In this document: piece by piece, positions 15,327-19,570 of the stretch | Position numbering within the stretch: position 1 is the first letter of the stretch | Layout of the letters: each line of letters begins with the position of its first letter | DNA from: Prevotellaceae bacterium | GTDB lineage: Bacteria > Bacteroidota > Bacteroidia > Bacteroidales > Bacteroidaceae | Reading direction: 5' to 3' | Length of the DNA: 19,570 nt | NCBI GenBank assembly: GCA_015256945.1 | Contig: JABZLB010000041.1 | Span: forward strand, 1 to 19,570 | Position numbers and translations under genes: made by a program | The notes under the pieces: model-generated | Seen by the model: the letters and a program-made list of their open reading frames with translations, nothing else | What the model was told of the DNA's origin: nothing | Databases searched by the model: none

Positions 15327-16940
15327 TTATTCGGCCGTCTTTACAGTCTCGACCTGTGGTTCACTATATTCAGGGCCGCGCTTAATTTGCTTAATTAATA
15401 TATTAATTTCAACCAGAAGCATGGTTGTAAACAGGAAGAGAAATATGAAAAAGGTAAGCGCAATGCTGCCGGAAGAAATGTCGCTAACGGCTACGTTCAC
15501 GGGCAACATGTCTTGTATGGTCCACGGCTGACGGCCGAGTTCGGCTACAATCCATCCGCTTTCACTGGCCAGATAAGCCATAGGCAGCATACAAATGGCC
15601 GCAATGTGGAGCCAACGGAATCGGCGTTCGGCCACGTCGTAATGGTACATTACGTGCAACAACACCAAATAAAAAAGAACAAACAGGCAGCCTACCCCTA
15701 CCATCAGTCGGAAACTATAATAGTTAACAGGTATATTGGGAACCAAATCATGCACATTCTTAATATATCCATAACCAAAATAAGGCAGGTTTTCTTGTAA
15801 GGTTGTCAGGCGTTCGCGAGCCTCGGCAGGCAATGTGGCAGGTGTAAACTTACGGTCTGCTGTCATTTTTCGGTATTCAGACAGTGCTACAATGGCCTTC
15901 TTGCCACGCGCAATCTTCTCTTTTAATGGCAGTTCTACCTTGCCATCGTGCGAGGTATAGCCTTTAATAATATCGTTTATGCCGGGCACATAACCATCAA
16001 AAGAATGGGTGGCAAGGAAAGAAAGTGCACCCGGAACAGCCACACGCATAGGAGGTTCGTGCTGATTTTCATAGTCGGGCTGACCAAAAGGGCTTACACC
16101 CGATACCAGTGTAAGGCCTTGTTTATGGCCTCCATTATAGAGCGCTTCCATGGCAGCGAGCTTCATGGGCTGCACTTTGCTTACCATATAAGCCGAGTGA
16201 TCGCCCGTGAAAGCGGCCAGCAGTGTGGCACAAAGGCCCGTAATGGCAGCAATTTTCATGCTTTCCTTAGCCAGCTTTACTTCACGTTGCTTCAACAGAT
16301 ACCAGCTGCTGACGGCCACAACAAATATGGCACCTATCATCCACGACGATGTAACGGTGTGGAAAAACTTGTCAATGGCAAAGGGTGAAAAGGCAACATC
16401 GGTGAACGATGTCATCTCGAAGCGCATCGTATCAGCATTAAATTGTTGGCCAACAGGGTACTGCATCCAGCTGTTTGCCACCAATATCCACCAGGCTGAA
16501 AGCGTTGCACCAAGTCCTGTTAGCCAGGTTGAGGTTAAATGAAAGCCTCGTGACACCTTGTCCCAACCAAAGAACATCACCGCAACAAAGGTGCTTTCCA
16601 TGAAGAATGCCAGCATTCCTTCAATGGCTAAAGGCGCTCCAAATACGTCGCCTACCATCCAGGAGTAGTTGCTCCAGTTCGTACCGAACTCAAATTCCAA
16701 TATAATTCCTGTTGCCACACCCATGGCAAAGTTGATACCAAAAAGGCGTTGCCAAAAGCGTGCAGCATCTTTCCAGAAAGCCTTGCCAGTACGGTAATAG
16801 CAGGTTTCAACAATACCCATGATGACCGCCAGACCTAACGTAAGCGGAACAAAGAGCCAGTGATAGATAGCTGTCAGGGCAAATTGTGCCCGTGACCAGT
16901 CGATCGTGGACGCCGTTACGTCCAAAAGAAGATTATACAT
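15327..16940 (-). CDS. cydA: Cytochrome bd ubiquinol oxidase subunit I
   Basis: This is the haem-bearing subunit I, which oxidises quinol and holds haems b558, b595 and d. The protein has 537 residues. Expected ligands are visible: H27 in TAIYHWLFVPLTLGL (haem b595/d side), H194 in KFFHTVTSSW, and M413 in SFRLMVGVG (haem b558 pair). The quinol-binding Q-loop after GDHSA (246-250) keeps K260 and E265 in KLAAME, the residues equivalent to E. coli K252 and E257. The later ESGWIVAELGRQPWTIQ block is also conserved. The Q-loop carries His-Ser where E. coli has Glu-Ser (GDES). An AAAGGATT sequence directly before the ATG may aid initiation. The gene lies 44 nt after DUF4492 and 58 nt before cydB. 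It ends in a charged tail after the last helix. Confidence 0.98.
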   Translation of the reverse strand: MYNLLLDVTASTIDWSRAQFALTAIYHWLFVPLTLGLAVIMGIVETCYYRTGKAFWKDAARFWQRLFGINFAMGVATGIILEFEFGTNWSNYSWMVGDVFGAPLAIEGMLAFFMESTFVAVMFFGWDKVSRGFHLTSTWLTGLGATLSAWWILVANSWMQYPVGQQFNADTMRFEMTSFTDVAFSPFAIDKFFHTVTSSWMIGAIFVVAVSSWYLLKQREVKLAKESMKIAAITGLCATLLAAFTGDHSAYMVSKVQPMKLAAMEALYNGGHKQGLTLVSGVSPFGQPDYENQHEPPMRVAVPGALSFLATHSFDGYVPGINDIIKGYTSHDGKVELPLKEKIARGKKAIVALSEYRKMTADRKFTPATLPAEARERLTTLQENLPYFGYGYIKNVHDLVPNIPVNYYSFRLMVGVGCLFVLFYLVLLHVMYHYDVAERRFRWLHIAAICMLPMAYLASESGWIVAELGRQPWTIQDMLPVNVAVSDISSGSIALTFFIFLFLFTTMLLVEINILIKQIKRGPEYSEPQVETVKTAE

Positions 16941-16984
16941 AATCCTTTAAAGAATTTAATAAATGAGTTTATTGTTAGTTTTAA

Positions 16985-17218
16985 TTATTTATTCGGAAGA
17001 ATTTTAGACGATACATAATCGGCTTCATGCCCCTTTGAGGCATTCTTGTGCAAAATATTCGGGAAGAAAAACAGCTTGAGTACAAAAAAGATAATGAAAA
17101 GTTTGATAAGAATTACAATCCATAGGGTTTTACCAACAGACATGTTTTTAAATCCATCATAATAAAGATGGAATACCGATGACATCATGTGCCTGATATA
17201 ATTATGCTTATTTTTCAT
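16985..17218 (-). CDS. DUF4492 family single-span membrane protein of the cyd operon
   Basis: A 77-residue protein with a basic N-terminus, an amphipathic block SSVFHLYYDGFKNMSVGKTLW typical of DUF4492, one strong membrane helix (about residues 32-53, WIVILIKLFIIFFVLKLFFF), and a polar C-terminal tail. It is the first gene after the operon promoter and lies 44 nt before cydA, the position known for this family in many Bacteroidetes. It may be an accessory or assembly subunit of the bd oxidase, by analogy with single-helix CydX or CydH subunits of other bacteria, but it is longer and shows no evident similarity to them. The accessory role is inferred from operon position only. Confidence 0.9.
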   Translation of the reverse strand: MKNKHNYIRHMMSSVFHLYYDGFKNMSVGKTLWIVILIKLFIIFFVLKLFFFPNILHKNASKGHEADYVSSKILPNK

Positions 17219-17235
17219 ATTCGCTCTTTCGGATA

Positions 17236-17267
17236 CAAATATACTTTTTTTCTATATATAAAACAAA
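17236..17267 (-). promoter_or_regulatory. Promoter of the DUF4492-cydA-cydB operon
   Basis: On the - strand TTTG (17267-17264), a 20-nt spacer and TATATTTG (17243-17236) match the Bacteroidetes -33/-7 consensus exactly, with the same spacing as the promoter at 10826-10857. Transcription should begin near 17229, which gives a leader of only about 10 nt before the DUF4492 ATG. Confidence 0.8.
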
Positions 17268-17390
17268 CAAAAATGGAAAAATTACGAATTTATATCTTAT
17301 TTTATTTTGTATCATAGAATCATCAAATCATCATCTTCTTGATATAAAATTGAAATGATGAAAGCAATGAGTATCAAACAGATAAAGAAA

Positions 17391-17425
17391 ATGCTGCAAC
17401 AAAGAGCTAAATCTTGTTGCAGCAT
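17391..17425 (-). terminator. Rho-independent terminator of the GH9/deacetylase gene
   Basis: A perfect 12-bp stem ATGCTGCAACAA / TTGTTGCAGCAT with an 11-nt loop lies about 80 nt past the stop codon of the GH9 gene. On the - strand it is followed by TTTTCTTTATC. It separates that gene from the cyd operon promoter. A weaker imperfect hairpin lies next to it at 17328-17361. The rest of the 287-nt gap shows no gene. Confidence 0.88.
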
Positions 17426-17505
17426 CTGATAATAATAAAATCTTATTACTTTTAATACTTATCGATAAAATAAATAAAGCAAATACTATCTGTTTTTATT
17501 GAAGT

Positions 17506-19570
17506 TTAATTCATCATTTCCGGTACCGTGATAAAACGATAACCACGATGACGTAACGTTCGGATAATTTGTGGTAAAAGCTTATAGAACTTGTCGGTAC
17601 GCTCGGGATGGGTTCCGAAATGTATCATCAGGAAGTGGCCGTTCAATCCGTTTTTCTTCTCAAAATTCATGAGACGGTTATAAAGTTCTTTGCTTGTGCG
17701 GTAGCTTTTGCCCATTGAAGGAATGGTATAATCGGCGTTAGTACCCGGGCCTGGCGTAAAATTGATGATGCCTAAACCCAATTGACGTGCCCACGAACTT
17801 ACGCGTTCATTATAATATTCATAAGGAGGAATGAAGTAAGGAGCCTTATTTTGTTCAATCCCAAAGTCGGCCATCAAACGGTAACTCTTCTGCATGTCAG
17901 CATCAAAATCGGCCTGTGACACGAGCATTGAATCGGGATTTTCCCACGATGCGTAAAGCAAGTGGCCGTAACTATGACTGCCTACGTAATGCCCTTCTGC
18001 CAGTAATCGCTTTACAATATCGGCATGTTTCTCATAAAATTCGCCAGTAAAGAAGAACCCTCCTTTCACATGGTTTTCCCTTAAAGCCTTAATAATGGTC
18101 TCTGCTCCATCAGCCCACTCGGCCGCTGTAAACACAAGGGCTATTTGTTTCTGTGTGCTGTCGCCACGCACTACGCCGCCATTGACAACGGTTTTATGGC
18201 GTGTTTGTTGGCTCTCATAATAACTAAGGGGAAATGTTAGCGATGCCGTCCCATCCATTGTAGGTTCATTTGTAGAATAATCGTTCATGTTATCGTGGAA
18301 CACAATGTGCGAAGGCTGCAGGTCAAGATAGTTGTTTGACGCATGCGTCCCGTTGATATTCACGCCTCTTAAACCTTTAAATATAGTACTATACACAGGT
18401 CCGTCTACAAGCCCGCCGGTGGTAGTGCCGTGACCTTCATACGTAAGGCACGAGTGAGGATATTGTGGATAGCGGCCGTTCAGGGGCAACTGGCATATCA
18501 TACTCGTCCCCCACGGATTACAACCCAGCAGCCATCCCAGCAGCGAACTTTCCATTTCTTCATACGAATTGTCGCCTGAAAGCTCACGATAAAGAATACA
18601 TTGTGTAAGCAAGGCTACGGTAAGATTGTTGGAACACCATATATTGGGAACACCATATAAAAATGGGTCGCCTGCCGCACGCTCGTGAACGCGTTCAAGT
18701 CCGGCCCTAAGGTTACGCAGAAATTCCTTTCTAACAGCCGTGTTACCATCGTGAGCCAGTTGGTAATGGCCCATATTCATAAAGGGATACCACTGGTAAT
18801 GTCGCGCACTGTCGGCCCCCATCCACGGTGTTACCGGCTCACGGCGTCCGTATTCAAGGGCTTCTTGCATGTACTTGCTATCGCCAGTCTGATGGAAAAG
18901 TTCCATAGCGCCAAGCTCCATATCGTCTGTCCAGTTATCCTCTTCGTAGATATAGGGCGACACTATCGACACCGTCTGGCAGGCTCCTGGCTTGTCTACT
19001 CCTAACTGATAAGCGTCGGCAGCCTTCTTTCCAATCTTTTCGGCAAAGGCAGGATAAAATGGTTTGAGGATAATTGAGCCGAGAGCGAAGTCGGATGCAA
19101 ACTTACCGGCAGTGCTTGCAGCACCCATTGTTGCATTCATAAACTTGCCACGCTGCTGCGGTTTGCCATCAATGAAGTAAACAGGACGTCCATTATTCGG
19201 ACCCCATCCATAGTCAGCTCTATCCTCTGACGGTATACGCATGCCGGCATGGTCGCGGTCATCGGCAATCTGATTGTAGTATTCGCCCGGGGTCGGGTTC
19301 ATTTTGTCGAGCCATTGCAAGCCCCAATATATCTCGTCGACAATGTCGGGAATGCCGTTTTTACCTGCTGTGCCGTCAGCTTTATGACAGTCTTCAAAGG
19401 CTCCGGGGTTCTGCTGGTAGGCAAACATCATCTGATAGATGGCATTTGCAGAGGTTGTTGTATACTGCAAACAGTCGGCAGCATCGTGCCATCCTCCCCT
19501 GACGTCAATATGCTGACCGGCTTTTGTGGGATGGTTCACGATGTAACCGTCCTTTGTGTGGCAGCTATCG
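17506..19570 (-). CDS. GH9 family glycoside hydrolase fused to polysaccharide deacetylase-like domain, 5' end missing
   Basis: The frame stays open past the right edge. The GTG at 19539 is an internal Val codon and not a start; about ten further residues (SCHTKDGYI and neighbours) are readable upstream. Numbering from that Val, the (alpha/alpha)6 GH9 domain covers about 1-450: the catalytic Asp motif GGWHDAADCLQY (D19, D22), NGIPDIVDEIYWGLQWL, and late LGCNPWGTSM (339-347) with YPQYPHS, as in endoglucanases and related enzymes. From about 460 to the C-terminus follows a NodB-like deacetylase domain: motif 1 FTAAEWADG (470-478), motif 2 HSYGH (522-526), motif 3 PPYEYYN, then MIHFGTHPERTDKFY. 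The Asp-Asp pair usual in motif 1 (TFDDG) is replaced by Ala-Ala-Glu, so metal-dependent deacetylation is doubtful. It is probably secreted or surface-bound, but the signal peptide is outside the window. It likely acts on beta-glucan or hemicellulose. Confidence 0.9.
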   Translation of the reverse strand, partial: DSCHTKDGYIVNHPTKAGQHIDVRGGWHDAADCLQYTTTSANAIYQMMFAYQQNPGAFEDCHKADGTAGKNGIPDIVDEIYWGLQWLDKMNPTPGEYYNQIADDRDHAGMRIPSEDRADYGWGPNNGRPVYFIDGKPQQRGKFMNATMGAASTAGKFASDFALGSIILKPFYPAFAEKIGKKAADAYQLGVDKPGACQTVSIVSPYIYEEDNWTDDMELGAMELFHQTGDSKYMQEALEYGRREPVTPWMGADSARHYQWYPFMNMGHYQLAHDGNTAVRKEFLRNLRAGLERVHERAAGDPFLYGVPNIWCSNNLTVALLTQCILYRELSGDNSYEEMESSLLGWLLGCNPWGTSMICQLPLNGRYPQYPHSCLTYEGHGTTTGGLVDGPVYSTIFKGLRGVNINGTHASNNYLDLQPSHIVFHDNMNDYSTNEPTMDGTASLTFPLSYYESQQTRHKTVVNGGVVRGDSTQKQIALVFTAAEWADGAETIIKALRENHVKGGFFFTGEFYEKHADIVKRLLAEGHYVGSHSYGHLLYASWENPDSMLVSQADFDADMQKSYRLMADFGIEQNKAPYFIPPYEYYNERVSSWARQLGLGIINFTPGPGTNADYTIPSMGKSYRTSKELYNRLMNFEKKNGLNGHFLMIHFGTHPERTDKFYKLLPQIIRTLRHRGYRFITVPEMMN

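Noticed and set aside
15948..16388. 146-residue reading frame on the + strand inside cydA
   Set aside because: It is antisense to a well-supported cydA with all haem ligands and shows no motif of its own.
17356..17427. 23-codon + strand frame (MMKAMSIKQIKK start) in the gap before the GH9 gene
   Set aside because: Half of it is the stem of the GH9 terminator, and there is no promoter or family support; chance is more likely.
19537..19539. GTG taken as the start of the GH9 gene
   Set aside because: The frame continues upstream to the window edge, and a GH9 enzyme needs sequence before the GGWHDAAD motif, so this is an internal Val.

Overview
The window looks like chromosomal DNA from a member of the Bacteroidales, most likely Prevotella or a close relative. 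The evidence is an AT-rich background, promoters of the Bacteroidetes type (TTTG, 20 nt, TAnnTTTG), a fimbrillin-like/FISUMP-like surface lipoprotein, a DUF4492-cydA-cydB operon, a DUF4491-rlmH pair, and a glycoside hydrolase family 9 / polysaccharide deacetylase fusion. Family assignments come from reading the translations; no database search was run.

Left part (1-8585), + strand. A two-gene recombination-repair operon (an AddA-like helicase-nuclease cut by the window edge, then an AddB-like nuclease with a Cys cluster, joined by an ATGA overlap) is followed by clpC, an AAA+ unfoldase with two ATPase modules. A perfect bidirectional hairpin at 8519-8552 separates clpC from the convergent gene.

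Middle (8586-12829), - strand. A surface-protein unit consists of a small Gly-rich, acidic-tailed 85-residue protein followed 60 nt later by a lipoprotein of 528 residues. It is preceded by a consensus promoter and a leader of about 330 nt that carries a 9-bp hairpin and a 10-base G/C homopolymer. Upstream of this sits a phosphoglucomutase/phosphomannomutase gene with its own terminator. A short divergent region (12830-12928) leads to DUF4491 and rlmH (+), again joined by an ATGA overlap.

The intergenic stretch 13699-14125 holds an unusual GC-rich tandem array of four 22-23-nt units containing palindromes, and then two hairpins that end rlmH and cydB, which converge here.

Right part (14126-19570), - strand. 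The cytochrome bd oxidase operon (DUF4492, cydA, cydB) has a well-formed promoter at 17236-17267. Upstream of it, with its own terminator, is a secreted-type GH9/deacetylase fusion gene whose 5' end lies beyond the window. The window therefore combines housekeeping functions (DNA repair, proteolysis, sugar phosphate metabolism, rRNA methylation, microaerobic respiration) with surface and plant-polysaccharide functions. No CRISPR array, insertion sequence, tRNA or rRNA gene was seen, and no complete novel defence-type system is evident. The most unusual signals are the homopolymer leader with its small protein, and the palindromic tandem array.
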